This document shows positions 1 to 8,120 of a DNA stretch of 64,000 bases, one piece after another. The position numbers and the translations under genes were made by a program. This stretch comes from Streptomyces sp. AP-93. GTDB lineage: Bacteria > Actinomycetota > Actinomycetes > Streptomycetales > Streptomycetaceae. How positions within the stretch are numbered: position 1 is the first letter of the stretch; every line of letters begins with the position of its first letter. The notes below the pieces were generated by a model. The model did no database searches, was not told where the DNA came from, and saw only the letters and a list, made by a program, of their open reading frames with translations. The DNA is taken from positions 145,072 through 209,071 of the forward strand of contig NZ_JALGBX010000019.1 in assembly GCF_022808175.1 (NCBI RefSeq), given 5' to 3'.

Positions 1-855
1 GGGACCATCGACTCCGCGGTCAAGCTCGCCGACGACATAAAGGGACGCCGCTACGACGCCGTCGTGGGCCTGGGCGGCGGAAAGATCATCGACGTGGCGA
101 AGTACGCCGCGGCGCGGGTCGGGCTCGCCATGGTGGCCGTCGCCACCAACCTCTCGCACGACGGCATCTGCTCGCCGGTGTCCATCCTGGACAACGACAA
201 CGGCCGCGGCTCCTACGGCGTGCCCATGCCGATCGCGATGGTCGTCGACCTCGACGTCATCCGCGAGGCCCCGGCGCGGTTCGTCCGCGCGGGCATCGGC
301 GACGCGATCTCCAACATCTCGGCCATCGCCGACTGGGAGCTCTCGCACCGCCTCAACGGCGAGCCCGTCGACGGTCTGGCCGCCGCCATGGCCCGTACCG
401 CGGGCGAGTCCGTACTGCGCCACCCCGGCGGGGTCGGCGACGACGAGTTCCTCACCGTGCTGGCCGAGGCGCTCGTCCTCTCCGGCATCGCCATGGCGAT
501 CAGCGGGGACACCCGCCCCTCGTCCGGCGCCTGCCACGAGATCAGCCACGCCTTCGACCTGCTCTACCCGGGACGCTCCGCGCTCCACGGGGAGCAGGTC
601 GGCATCGGCGCGGCCTTCGCCATGCACCTGCGGGGGGACACGGACAAGTCCGAGCTCTTCGTCCAGGTGCTGCGCGGTCACGGGCTGCCCGTGCTGCCCG
701 AGGAGATCGGGTTCAGCGTGGACGAGTTCGTCGCGGCGGTCGAGTACGCCCCCCAGACCCGTCCGGGACGCTTCACGATCCTGGAGCACCTCAACCTGTC
801 CGCCGCCGAGATCAGGGACGCTTACGCCGACTATGCCAAGACCATCCGTAGCTGA
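1..855 (+). CDS. sn-glycerol-1-phosphate dehydrogenase-like protein (5' partial)
   Basis: The reading frame is open from base 1, so the N-terminus lies outside the window; 284 residues remain. It shows the nucleotide-binding motif GLGGGKIIDVAK, then SHDGICSP, and three likely metal-ligand regions: GDAISN (Asp), CHEISHAFD (His) and LHGEQVG (His). This is the pattern of the iron-containing alcohol dehydrogenase / glycerol-1-phosphate dehydrogenase family (AraM, EgsA), which reduces dihydroxyacetone phosphate with NAD(P)H. It overlaps the next gene by 23 bp. The neighbours (CDP-alcohol transferase, glycosyltransferase, polymer exporter) suggest it supplies a polyol phosphate for a surface glycopolymer. 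The exact substrate is inferred. Confidence 0.8.
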   Translation, partial: GTIDSAVKLADDIKGRRYDAVVGLGGGKIIDVAKYAAARVGLAMVAVATNLSHDGICSPVSILDNDNGRGSYGVPMPIAMVVDLDVIREAPARFVRAGIGDAISNISAIADWELSHRLNGEPVDGLAAAMARTAGESVLRHPGGVGDDEFLTVLAEALVLSGIAMAISGDTRPSSGACHEISHAFDLLYPGRSALHGEQVGIGAAFAMHLRGDTDKSELFVQVLRGHGLPVLPEEIGFSVDEFVAAVEYAPQTRPGRFTILEHLNLSAAEIRDAYADYAKTIRS

Positions 856-1612
856 ACTCCGGCCCGTCGTTCACCCGGCGGGCGTCAAGGACCGGGTCAG
901 CGGCGAGCACTGGGGCGGGCGCCTCTACATGCGCGAGATCTCCCTGCGCATCACCCGCCTCCTGGTCACCACCAAGGTCACGCCGAACCAGCTGACCTAC
1001 GTGATGACCCTCGCCGGAGTCCTCGCCGCCCCGGCCCTGCTGGTGCCGGGCGTCTGGGGCGCCGTCCTCGGCGTGGTCGCGGTCCAGATGTACCTGCTGC
1101 TCGACTGCGTCGACGGCGAGGTCGCCCGCTGGAAGAAGCAGTTCTCGCTGTCCGGGGTCTACCTGGACAGGGTCGGTGCGTACCTGTGCGACGCGGCGGT
1201 GCTCGTCGGCTTCGGCCTGCGCGCCTCCGACCTGTGGGGCAGCGGGCGCATCGACTGGCTGTGGGCCTTCCTGGGCACCCTCGCGGCGCTCGGCGCGATC
1301 CTGATCAAGGCCGAGACCGACCTGGTGGGCGTCGCCCGCCACCAGGCCGGCAAGCCCGTGGTCCAGGACGCGGCGGCCACCCCCCGCTCGTCCGGCATGG
1401 CGCTCGCCCGCCGGGCCGCCGCCGCGCTCAAGTTCCACCGCCTGGTCCTCGGCATCGAGGCCTCGCTGCTCATCCTGGTGCTGGCCGTCCTGGACCAGGT
1501 CCGCGGCGACCTGTACTTCTCCCGCCTCGGCGTCGCGGTGCTCGCGGGCATCGCCCTGCTGCAGACGGTGCTGCACCTGGTGTCGGTCCTGGCCTCCAGC
1601 AGGCTCAAGTGA
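833..1612 (+). CDS. CDP-alcohol phosphatidyltransferase family protein
   Basis: A 259-residue polytopic membrane protein with the CDP-alcohol phosphotransferase signature: D91-x2-D94-G95-x2-A98-R99, then G108 and D112. The family transfers a phosphoalcohol from a CDP-alcohol to an acceptor alcohol with Mg2+. The fourth Asp of the consensus (GxxxDxxxD) would fall at residue 116, which is Ala here; an Asp is found at 120. The ATG start overlaps the upstream gene and the stop overlaps the next start (GTGA), so the genes look translationally coupled. With the G1P-dehydrogenase-like neighbour, it probably builds a phosphodiester-linked surface polymer or an unusual lipid; the product is unknown. 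Confidence 0.8.
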   Translation: MPRPSVAELRPVVHPAGVKDRVSGEHWGGRLYMREISLRITRLLVTTKVTPNQLTYVMTLAGVLAAPALLVPGVWGAVLGVVAVQMYLLLDCVDGEVARWKKQFSLSGVYLDRVGAYLCDAAVLVGFGLRASDLWGSGRIDWLWAFLGTLAALGAILIKAETDLVGVARHQAGKPVVQDAAATPRSSGMALARRAAAALKFHRLVLGIEASLLILVLAVLDQVRGDLYFSRLGVAVLAGIALLQTVLHLVSVLASSRLK

Positions 1613-2526
1613 CGGCGCCGCTGCGGCTGGGCGCCGTCATCATCACCATGGGCAACCGCCCGGACGAGCTCAAGGCGCTCCTCGACTCGGTGGCCCGGCA
1701 GGACGGGGCCCCGGTCGAGGTGGTCGTCGTGGGCCAGGGCGTACGGCTCACCGGCCTGGCGGATCCGGCGGCGGGCGTGCGCACCGTCGAGCTGCCCGAG
1801 AACCTGGGCATCCCGGGCGGGCGCAACGTCGGCATCGAGGCCTTCCGCACCGCGGGCGCGGGCGCCGGCGGCTCGGACGGCTTCGACGCGGACGTCCTGC
1901 TCTTCCTGGACGACGACGGCCTGCTGGAGCGCACCGACACCGCCGAGCTGTGCCGGCAGGCGTTCACCGAGGACCCCGAGCTGGGCATCGTCAGCTTCCG
2001 GATCGCCGATCCGCAGACCGGCGAGACCCAGCGCAGGCACGTCCCGAGGCTGCGGGCCGCCGACCCGATGCGCTCCTCGCGCGTGACCACCTTCCTGGGC
2101 GGCGCCAACGCCGTCCGCACGAAGGTGTTCGAACAGGTCGGAGACCTTCCCGGGCAGTTCTTCTACGCGCACGAGGAGACCGATCTCGCCTGGCGGGCGC
2201 TCGACGCCGGGTGGCTGATCGACTACCGGGCGGACATGGTGCTCCTGCACCCGGCCACGGCCCCCTCCCGGCACGCGGTCTACCACCGTATGGTGGCCCG
2301 CAACCGGGTGTGGCTGGCCCGCCGCAACCTGCCCGCCCCGCTGGTCCCGGTCTACGTGGGCGTGTGGCTTCTGCTGACGCTCCTGCGCAAGCCCTCGGGG
2401 CCCGCGCTCAAGGCCTGGTTCGGCGGCTTCAAGGAGGGCTGGACCACCTCGTGCGGCCCCCGGCGCCCCATGAAATGGCGTACGGTCTGGCGGCTGACCC
2501 GGCTGGGCAGACCGCCTGTCATCTGA
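1609..2526 (+). CDS. Family 2 glycosyltransferase
   Basis: A 305-residue GT-A fold glycosyltransferase. The GTG at 1609 overlaps the upstream stop as GTGA and puts the typical GT2 N-terminus LGAVIITMGNRPDEL at the start; the frame is open further upstream but that part only shadows the previous gene. The metal-binding DxD region is seen as LFLDDDG and the acceptor side as HEETDLAWR. It is the third gene of the surface polymer operon and probably adds sugar to the polymer or its lipid carrier. No signal peptide is seen, so it should act on the cytoplasmic face of the membrane. Donor and acceptor cannot be told from sequence. Confidence 0.82.
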   Translation: MTAPLRLGAVIITMGNRPDELKALLDSVARQDGAPVEVVVVGQGVRLTGLADPAAGVRTVELPENLGIPGGRNVGIEAFRTAGAGAGGSDGFDADVLLFLDDDGLLERTDTAELCRQAFTEDPELGIVSFRIADPQTGETQRRHVPRLRAADPMRSSRVTTFLGGANAVRTKVFEQVGDLPGQFFYAHEETDLAWRALDAGWLIDYRADMVLLHPATAPSRHAVYHRMVARNRVWLARRNLPAPLVPVYVGVWLLLTLLRKPSGPALKAWFGGFKEGWTTSCGPRRPMKWRTVWRLTRLGRPPVI

Positions 2527-2622
2527 CACGTCCGGGTCTGAGACCATGGCGCGATCACGAACCGATCGACTCAGGCCCGATGCCACCTTCTCCCGCATCA
2601 TGAAGACGGAAAGTTTCATCTT

Positions 2623-3552
2623 GTGAGTGACACAACCCAGGACGGAACCCTTGCCACGAGCAAGCGGCCGTCCGAAGACGCCGGGCTGAGCCCCGCGGAG
2701 CTCGCCGGGAAGTACGGCCTGTCCGTCAGCGGGGCCCGGCCGGGCCTGGTCCCGTACGTGCGCCAGCTCTGGGAGCGGCGCCACTTCATCCTCGCGTTCT
2801 CCCGGGCCAAGCTGATGGCCCAGTACAGCCAGGCGAAGCTCGGCCAGATCTGGCAGGTGGCGACCCCCCTGCTGAACGCGCTGGTCTACTACCTGATCTT
2901 CGGGCTGATCCTGGACGCCGGCAAGGGCATCGCCAAGGAGGACTACATCCCCTTCCTGGTGATCGGCGTCTTCGTCTTCACCTTCACGCAGTCCTCGCTG
3001 ATGGCGGGCGTCAGGGCGATCCCGGCCAACATCGGCCTGGTCCGCGCCCTGCACTTCCCGCGCGCCTCGCTGCCGATCTCCTTCTCGCTGCAGCAGCTCC
3101 AGCAGCTGATGTTCTCGATGATCGTCGTGTTCGTGGTCGCGATCGGATTCGGCAACTACCCGAGCCTGTCGTGGCTGCTCGTGCTCCCGGCGCTGGTCCT
3201 CCAGTTCGCCTTCAACACCGGCCTCGCCCTGATCTTCGCCCGGATGGGTTCCAAGACCCCCGACCTCGCGCAGCTCATGCCGTTCGTCACGCGGACGTGG
3301 ATGTACGCCTCCGGCGTCATGTTCTCGATCAAGGCGATGCTCGAGGACAAGCCCGCGTGGATCGCGGACGTGCTGCAGTGGAACCCGGCCGCGATCTACA
3401 TGGACCTGATCCGCTTCGCGCTCATCGACGGGTACGGCCGGGAGAACCTGCCGCCCCACGTCTGGGCCTTCGCCGTCGGCTGGGCGGTCCTGATCGGACT
3501 CGGCGGATTCGTGTACTTCTGGAAGGCTGAGGAGCGTTACGGCCGTGGCTGA
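2623..3552 (+). CDS. ABC-2 polysaccharide/teichoic acid export permease (TagG/Wzm-like)
   Basis: A 309-residue integral membrane protein with about six hydrophobic segments, of the ABC-2 export permease family. A charged N-terminal stretch precedes YVRQLWERRHFI and the helix region IWQVATPLLNALVYYLIFG. The start is a GTG. It overlaps the following ATPase gene by 8 bp, the usual layout of TagGH or Wzm/Wzt pairs that move undecaprenyl-linked polymers across the membrane. The 96 bp between it and the glycosyltransferase may hold a separate promoter, but none was recognised. Confidence 0.87.
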   Translation: MSDTTQDGTLATSKRPSEDAGLSPAELAGKYGLSVSGARPGLVPYVRQLWERRHFILAFSRAKLMAQYSQAKLGQIWQVATPLLNALVYYLIFGLILDAGKGIAKEDYIPFLVIGVFVFTFTQSSLMAGVRAIPANIGLVRALHFPRASLPISFSLQQLQQLMFSMIVVFVVAIGFGNYPSLSWLLVLPALVLQFAFNTGLALIFARMGSKTPDLAQLMPFVTRTWMYASGVMFSIKAMLEDKPAWIADVLQWNPAAIYMDLIRFALIDGYGRENLPPHVWAFAVGWAVLIGLGGFVYFWKAEERYGRG

Positions 3553-4321
3553 GAACAACCAGGGGCACATCCCCACCGTCATCGCCGACGACGTGCACAT
3601 CGTCTACCGGGTCAACACCGGCAGCTCCGGCAAAGGCAGCGCCACGGCGGCGCTCAGCAAGATAATGCGCCGGGGCGGCGACGGACCGGGCGTCCGCCGG
3701 GTCCACGCCGTACGCGGGGTCACCTTCACCGCGTACCGCGGCGAGGCCATCGGTGTCATCGGCTCCAACGGCTCGGGCAAGTCCACCCTGCTGCGCGCCA
3801 TCGCGGGTCTGCTGCCCTGCGAGTCCGGCAAGGTCTACACCGACGGCCAGCCCTCGCTGCTGGGCGTCAACGCGGCGCTGATGAACGACCTCACCGGCGA
3901 GCGGAACGTGGTGCTCGGCGGTCTCGCGATGGGCATGACCCGCGCGCAGATCCAGGAGCGCTACCAGGACATCGTCGACTTCTCGGGAATCAACGAGAAG
4001 GGGGACTTCATCTCCCTGCCGATGCGGACCTACTCCTCCGGCATGGCGGCGCGCCTGCGCTTCTCCATCGCCGCGGCGAAGGATCACGACGTCCTGATGA
4101 TCGACGAGGCGCTGGCCACCGGTGACCGGAAGTTCCAGGTGCGTTCCGAGGCGCGCATCCGCGAACTGCGCAAGACGGCCGGAACCGTTTTCCTCGTGAG
4201 TCACAACAACAAGTCCATCCGCGACACCTGTGACCGGGTGCTGTGGCTGGAGCGGGGCGAACTCCTGATGGACGGCCCCACCGAGGAAGTCGTCTCGGCA
4301 TACGAGAAGGCGACCAGCTGA
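3545..4321 (+). CDS. ABC polysaccharide/teichoic acid export ATPase (TagH/Wzt-like)
   Basis: A 258-residue ATP-binding subunit. It shows Walker A GSNGSGKST, signature YSSGMAARL, Walker B LMIDEALATGD and the H-loop VSHN. The diverged signature and the sequence RTYSSGMAARLRFS are typical of TagH, Wzt and KpsT. It lacks the C-terminal polymer-binding domain of long Wzt proteins, so polymer recognition would depend on the permease or other factors. The GTG start overlaps the end of the permease gene. A strong hairpin follows, so this closes the operon. Confidence 0.9.
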   Translation: MAENNQGHIPTVIADDVHIVYRVNTGSSGKGSATAALSKIMRRGGDGPGVRRVHAVRGVTFTAYRGEAIGVIGSNGSGKSTLLRAIAGLLPCESGKVYTDGQPSLLGVNAALMNDLTGERNVVLGGLAMGMTRAQIQERYQDIVDFSGINEKGDFISLPMRTYSSGMAARLRFSIAAAKDHDVLMIDEALATGDRKFQVRSEARIRELRKTAGTVFLVSHNNKSIRDTCDRVLWLERGELLMDGPTEEVVSAYEKATS

Positions 4322-4332
4322 CGGTTTTCCAC

Positions 4333-4369
4333 CGACGGCCCCCACCGCGTCCGGCGGCGGGGGCCGTCG
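4333..4369 (+). terminator. Rho-independent-type hairpin after the exporter operon
   Basis: A perfect 11-bp inverted repeat (arms 4333-4343 and 4359-4369, arm CGACGGCCCCC) around a 15-nt loop, 12 bp after the ATPase stop. There is no T-run, as is common for GC-rich actinobacterial terminators. Confidence 0.75.
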
Positions 4370-4626
4370 CATGCCGTACGGGCGCCCGCCGCACCCGGCG
4401 GCCCCCCTTTTCCCGCGGTGGCGTGCGGGCGACATTGTGTGGTGGACCGAATACCCGTCGAGCCCCGGCGGCGTTGTACAGCGTAAGCTGGGCCAGGCCT
4501 CAATCGCGGGCAAGAGGGGGCGATTCCCCCGAGGTGAATAGCCCAGGACGCCCCGGGGAATGCGCGGCGGCGTGTCCGAAATAGGATGTATTGGGTTGGC
4601 AGTGTAGAACGGGAGATGTGACGGCA
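4370..4626. other. Intergenic region ahead of the hopanoid operon
   Basis: This non-coding stretch separates the exporter terminator from the hopanoid genes and must contain the hopanoid operon promoter. I could not assign convincing -35 and -10 boxes by eye. Only weak candidates are seen around 4585-4610, where the local sequence is less GC-rich. No riboswitch or other structured RNA was recognised. Confidence 0.4.
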
Positions 4627-4692
4627 ATGGCTACGGGAATTCTCCGGCCCCCAGGCACGACGGCCGTCCCCGCCGCGGGCGGCGGGCGGTGA
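4627..4692 (+). CDS. Putative 21-residue leader ORF overlapping hpnC
   Basis: An ATG at 4627 opens a 21-codon frame (MATGILRPPGTTAVPAAGGGR). Its TGA at 4690-4692 overlaps the GTG start of hpnC at 4689 as GTGA. A GGGAG lies 11 nt upstream of the ATG, a little far. The overlap matches the coupling used between later genes of this operon, so it may be a translated leader that couples ribosomes into hpnC. It may also be chance in GC-rich DNA. Confidence 0.35.
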   Translation: MATGILRPPGTTAVPAAGGGR

Positions 4693-5648
4693 CCCCGGGG
4701 CACGGCACCAGCCCCCGGCCGCACGAGCTGCCCGACGCTTCCGGCTCCTTCCCCGCCCACCCGGGCGCCGCCACCCTCGGCAAGGCGCGCTCCGAGAACT
4801 TCCCCGTCGCCCCCGCCTTCCTGCCCCGCGCCTGGCGCGAGGGCCTGATGGCGGTCTACGGATATGCCCGCCTGGTCGACGACATCGGCGACGGCGACCT
4901 CGCCCCGGGCGGCCACGACGCCGTGCTGCTCGGTCTCGACCCCGCCGCCGCGGACGACCGGCCCGCGATGCTCGACGCCCTCGAAGCCGACCTCGGGCGC
5001 GTCTTCGGCGGCACCGACGGGCCCCCGCGCCATCCGCTGATGCTGGCCCTGCAGCCCGTCGTGCGCGCCCACGGGCTCACCCCCGAATCGTTTCTCGGGC
5101 TCGTCGAGGCCAACCGCCAGGACCAGCGGGTCGCGCGCTACGCGACGTACGGCGACCTGCTCGGCTACTGCGAGCTCTCCGCCAACCCCGTGGGCCGGCT
5201 CGTGCTCGACCTCACCGGCACCAGCACCCCCGAGCGGATCCGCCGCTCGGACGCCGTCTGCACCGCCCTGCAGATCGCCGAACACCTCCAGGACGTCGCC
5301 GAAGACCTCGCCCGGGACCGGATCTACCTCCCGGGCGAGGACATGCGCCGCTTCCACGTCACCGAGACCGACCTGAAGGCCCCGTCCGCGGGGGCGTCCG
5401 TACGCGCCCTCGTCGCCTTCGAAACCGAACGGGCGCGGGAACTCCTCGACGAAGGCACGCCGCTCGTGGGCAGCGTCCACGGAAGGCTCCGGCTGCTGCT
5501 CGCGGGCTTCGTGGGAGGGGGACGCGCCGCCCTGCGAGCCGTCACCGCCGCCGGCTTCGACGTCCTTCCCGGCCCGCCCAAGGCCACCAAGAGCGGCCTG
5601 CTCCGCGAGGTGGCCGCCGTCCTGCGCACAGCGCCGAGAAAGGGGTGA
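4689..5648 (+). CDS. hpnC: HpnC, hydroxysqualene synthase
   Basis: A 319-residue member of the squalene/phytoene synthase family. The two aspartate-rich motifs are visible as YARLVDDIGDG and HLQDVAEDLARDRIYLP. In the HpnCDE route, HpnC converts presqualene diphosphate to hydroxysqualene. It is placed first because it precedes a second, related synthase (hpnD) and hpnE in the canonical order. The GTG start at 4689 overlaps the small upstream ORF, and the stop overlaps the hpnD start (GTGA). Assignment as HpnC rather than HpnD follows from gene order and from its weaker likeness to phytoene synthases. Confidence 0.9.
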   Translation: MTPGHGTSPRPHELPDASGSFPAHPGAATLGKARSENFPVAPAFLPRAWREGLMAVYGYARLVDDIGDGDLAPGGHDAVLLGLDPAAADDRPAMLDALEADLGRVFGGTDGPPRHPLMLALQPVVRAHGLTPESFLGLVEANRQDQRVARYATYGDLLGYCELSANPVGRLVLDLTGTSTPERIRRSDAVCTALQIAEHLQDVAEDLARDRIYLPGEDMRRFHVTETDLKAPSAGASVRALVAFETERARELLDEGTPLVGSVHGRLRLLLAGFVGGGRAALRAVTAAGFDVLPGPPKATKSGLLREVAAVLRTAPRKG

Positions 5649-6643
5649 GCCCGACCGTGGAGGGCCCCACACACGCGTCCGCACCGGACGCGCCGACAGC
5701 GATGTCCGCACCGGCCGCAACGTCTTCACTGATTGCGGCGGCCTACGGCTACTGCGAGGCCGTGACCGGCTCGCAGGCGCGCAACTTCGCCTACGGCATC
5801 CGGCTGCTGCCCGCAGACAAGCGGCAGGCGATGTCCGCGCTGTACGCCTTCTCCCGGCGGGTCGACGACATCGGCGACGGCACGCTGCCGCACGAGGTCA
5901 AACTGACCCGGCTGGAGGAGACCCGCACCCTCCTCGGCCGGATCCGCGCCGAGGAGATCGACGAGGACGACACCGACCCCGTCGCGGTCGCCCTCGCGCA
6001 CGCCTCGCGCCGCTTCCCGATCCCGCTCGAAGGGCTCGACGAACTCATCGACGGCGTCCTCATGGACGTCCGCGGCGAGACGTACGAGACCTGGGACGAC
6101 CTCAAGGTCTACTGCCGCTGCGTGGCCGGCGCCATCGGCCGGCTCTCGCTCGGCGTGTTCGGCACCGCCGGGTCCGGCGCGCACGACGCGGCACGGGCCG
6201 GCGAGTACGCCGACACCCTCGGTCTCGCCCTGCAACTCACCAACATCCTGCGGGACGTCCGCGAGGACGCGGGCAACGGCCGCACCTACCTGCCCGCCGA
6301 GGACCTCGCCAAGTTCGGCTGCTCGGAGGGCTTCCGCAGCGAGCGGATGCCCCACGGCTCCGACTTCACCGGACTCGTCCACCACGAAGTGCGGCGCGCC
6401 CGCGCCCTGTTCGTGGAGGGCTACCGGCTGCTGCCCCTGCTCGACCGGCGCAGCGGCGCCTGCGTCGCGGCCATGGCCGGCATCTACCGGCGCCTGCTCG
6501 ACCGCATCGAGCGCGAGCCGCAGGCGGTGCTCCGCGGCCGGGTCTCGCTGCCGCCGCACGAGAAGGCGTACGTGGCCGTCCGCGGCCTCTCCGGCCTGGA
6601 CGCGCGGACCATCGCGCGCCAGAGCACCAAGAGGCGGCTCTGA
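5645..6643 (+). CDS. hpnD: HpnD, presqualene diphosphate synthase
   Basis: A 332-residue squalene/phytoene synthase family protein with FSRRVDDIGDG and NILRDVREDAGNGRTYLP, the two Mg-diphosphate-binding motifs, spaced as in the family. HpnD condenses two farnesyl diphosphates to presqualene diphosphate, the first step of squalene formation when the one-enzyme squalene synthase is absent. The GTG start overlaps the hpnC stop by 4 nt. About 30 low-complexity Ala/Pro/Thr residues precede the conserved fold, so a slightly later start is possible. The stop overlaps a small ORF start (TGATG). Confidence 0.92.
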   Translation: MSPTVEGPTHASAPDAPTAMSAPAATSSLIAAAYGYCEAVTGSQARNFAYGIRLLPADKRQAMSALYAFSRRVDDIGDGTLPHEVKLTRLEETRTLLGRIRAEEIDEDDTDPVAVALAHASRRFPIPLEGLDELIDGVLMDVRGETYETWDDLKVYCRCVAGAIGRLSLGVFGTAGSGAHDAARAGEYADTLGLALQLTNILRDVREDAGNGRTYLPAEDLAKFGCSEGFRSERMPHGSDFTGLVHHEVRRARALFVEGYRLLPLLDRRSGACVAAMAGIYRRLLDRIEREPQAVLRGRVSLPPHEKAYVAVRGLSGLDARTIARQSTKRRL

Positions 6644-6750
6644 TGGCGGCGGGCCGGCGAGCCGCGGCGAAGGGGCGCACGGGAGCAACCCCGCGGCGCC
6701 CGGCGGCGTCTGTGGGAGGGCCCCCGTACGCGACAGAGGAGGACGCATGA
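6643..6750 (+). CDS. Putative 35-residue ORF between hpnD and hpnE
   Basis: An ATG at 6643 overlaps the hpnD stop as TGATG, and the TGA at 6748-6750 overlaps the hpnE ATG as ATGA. The frame thus fills the whole 103-bp gap and would keep ribosomes coupled from hpnD to hpnE. The product is basic at first (GRRAAAKGR, then PRRPAAS) with an acidic end. I have a loose recollection of small annotated proteins of the DUF6380 type near Streptomyces hopanoid genes, but did not check it. It could also be a chance frame. Confidence 0.4.
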   Translation: MAAGRRAAAKGRTGATPRRPAASVGGPPYATEEDA

Positions 6751-8120
6751 CCGCGCACCACGCCGTGGTCGTCGGCGGCGGGCTCGCCGGCGTCACCACC
6801 GCGCTGGAACTCGCCGACGCGGGCCTGCGGGTGACCCTGCTGGAGGGCCGCCCCCGCCTCGGCGGCCTGGCGTTCTCCTTCAAGCGCGGCGAGCTGACCG
6901 TCGACAACGGCCAGCACGTCTACCTGCGCTGCTGCACCGCCTACCGGTGGTTCCTCGACCGCGTCGGGGGCGCTGACCTGGCACCCCTGCAGGACCGGCT
7001 CGACGTACCCGTGCTCGACGTCGCCCACCCCGGCGGCCCGCGGCTCGGCCGGCTGCGCCGCAGCGCCCTGCCCGTACCGCTGCACCTGGCCGCCTCGCTG
7101 GCCCGCTACCCGCACCTCTCGCTCGCCGAGCGGGCGTCCGTCGGGCGCGCCGCCCTCGCGCTGCGCCGCCTCGACCCCGCCGACCCGGCGCTCGACGGCG
7201 TGGACTTCGCGACCTGGCTCGGCCGGTACGGCCAGTCCCCGCGCACCATCGAGGCGCTGTGGGACCTCGTCGGCATCGCCACCCTCAACGCCACCGCGGG
7301 GCAGTCCTCGCTGGGCCTGGCCGCCATGGTCTTCAAGACCGGCCTGCTCTCCGAGAACGGCGCGGCCGACATCGGCTGGGCCCGCGTACCCCTCGGCGAC
7401 CTGCACGACACCCTCGCCCGCAAGGCCCTGGACGCCGCCGGGGTGCGCACCGAACTGCGCACCCGGGTCACGGACATCTCCCGTACCCCGGAGGGCGGTT
7501 GGCGGGTGGCCACCGAGGGCGGCTCGTTCGACGCCGGCACCGTCGTCCTCGCCGTCCCGCAGCGCGAGGCGCACGGGCTGCTGCCCGCCGGAGCGCTCGC
7601 CGACCCCGACAAGCTGCTCGACATCGGCACCGCGCCGATCCTCAACGTGCACGTCGTGTACGACCGCAAGGTACTCAAGCAGCCCTTCTTCGCGGCCCTC
7701 GGATCCCCGGTCCAGTGGGTCTTCGACCGCACCGACTCCTCCGGACTCCCCGACGGCGGCCAGTACCTGGCGCTGTCCCAGTCGGTCGCCCACGAGGACA
7801 TCGACGAACCCGTCTCCGTCCTGCGCGACAAGTACCTTCCCGAGCTCGAACGGCTGCTGCCCGCCGCGCGCGGAGCCAAGGTGCGCGACTTCTTCGTCAC
7901 CAGGGAGCGCACCGCGACCTTCGCCCCCACCCCGGGCGTCGGCCGGCTGCGGCCCGGAACCCGGACCGACACGCCGGGGCTGTACCTCGCCGGTGCGTGG
8001 ACCGCGACGGGTTGGCCCGCGACCATGGAGAGCGCCGTCCGCAGCGGACTGAGCGCGGCCCATGCCGCGCTCGTCCCGCTGGGCCGCCACCGCGAACACC
8101 CCTTGCAGGAGGCGGTATGA
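6747..8120 (+). CDS. hpnE: HpnE, hydroxysqualene dehydroxylase
   Basis: A 457-residue FAD-dependent amine-oxidase-fold protein. The N-terminal dinucleotide-binding motif is VVGGGLAGVTTALELADAG and the C-terminal FAD motif is GLYLAGAWTATGWPATMESA, both typical of HpnE and its phytoene-desaturase-like relatives. HpnE reductively removes the hydroxyl of hydroxysqualene to give squalene. The ATG follows a clear AGGAGG-type site (GAGGAGGACGC). The stop overlaps the next start (ATGA). The length matches the family. Confidence 0.92.
   Translation: MTAHHAVVVGGGLAGVTTALELADAGLRVTLLEGRPRLGGLAFSFKRGELTVDNGQHVYLRCCTAYRWFLDRVGGADLAPLQDRLDVPVLDVAHPGGPRLGRLRRSALPVPLHLAASLARYPHLSLAERASVGRAALALRRLDPADPALDGVDFATWLGRYGQSPRTIEALWDLVGIATLNATAGQSSLGLAAMVFKTGLLSENGAADIGWARVPLGDLHDTLARKALDAAGVRTELRTRVTDISRTPEGGWRVATEGGSFDAGTVVLAVPQREAHGLLPAGALADPDKLLDIGTAPILNVHVVYDRKVLKQPFFAALGSPVQWVFDRTDSSGLPDGGQYLALSQSVAHEDIDEPVSVLRDKYLPELERLLPAARGAKVRDFFVTRERTATFAPTPGVGRLRPGTRTDTPGLYLAGAWTATGWPATMESAVRSGLSAAHAALVPLGRHREHPLQEAV

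Noticed and set aside
1159..3600. An 813-codon open frame on the minus strand across the glycosyltransferase and permease genes
   Set aside because: It is antisense to three well-supported genes, its product is a low-complexity Arg/Asp/Gly/Glu mix with no domain, and long antisense frames are expected in high-GC Streptomyces DNA.
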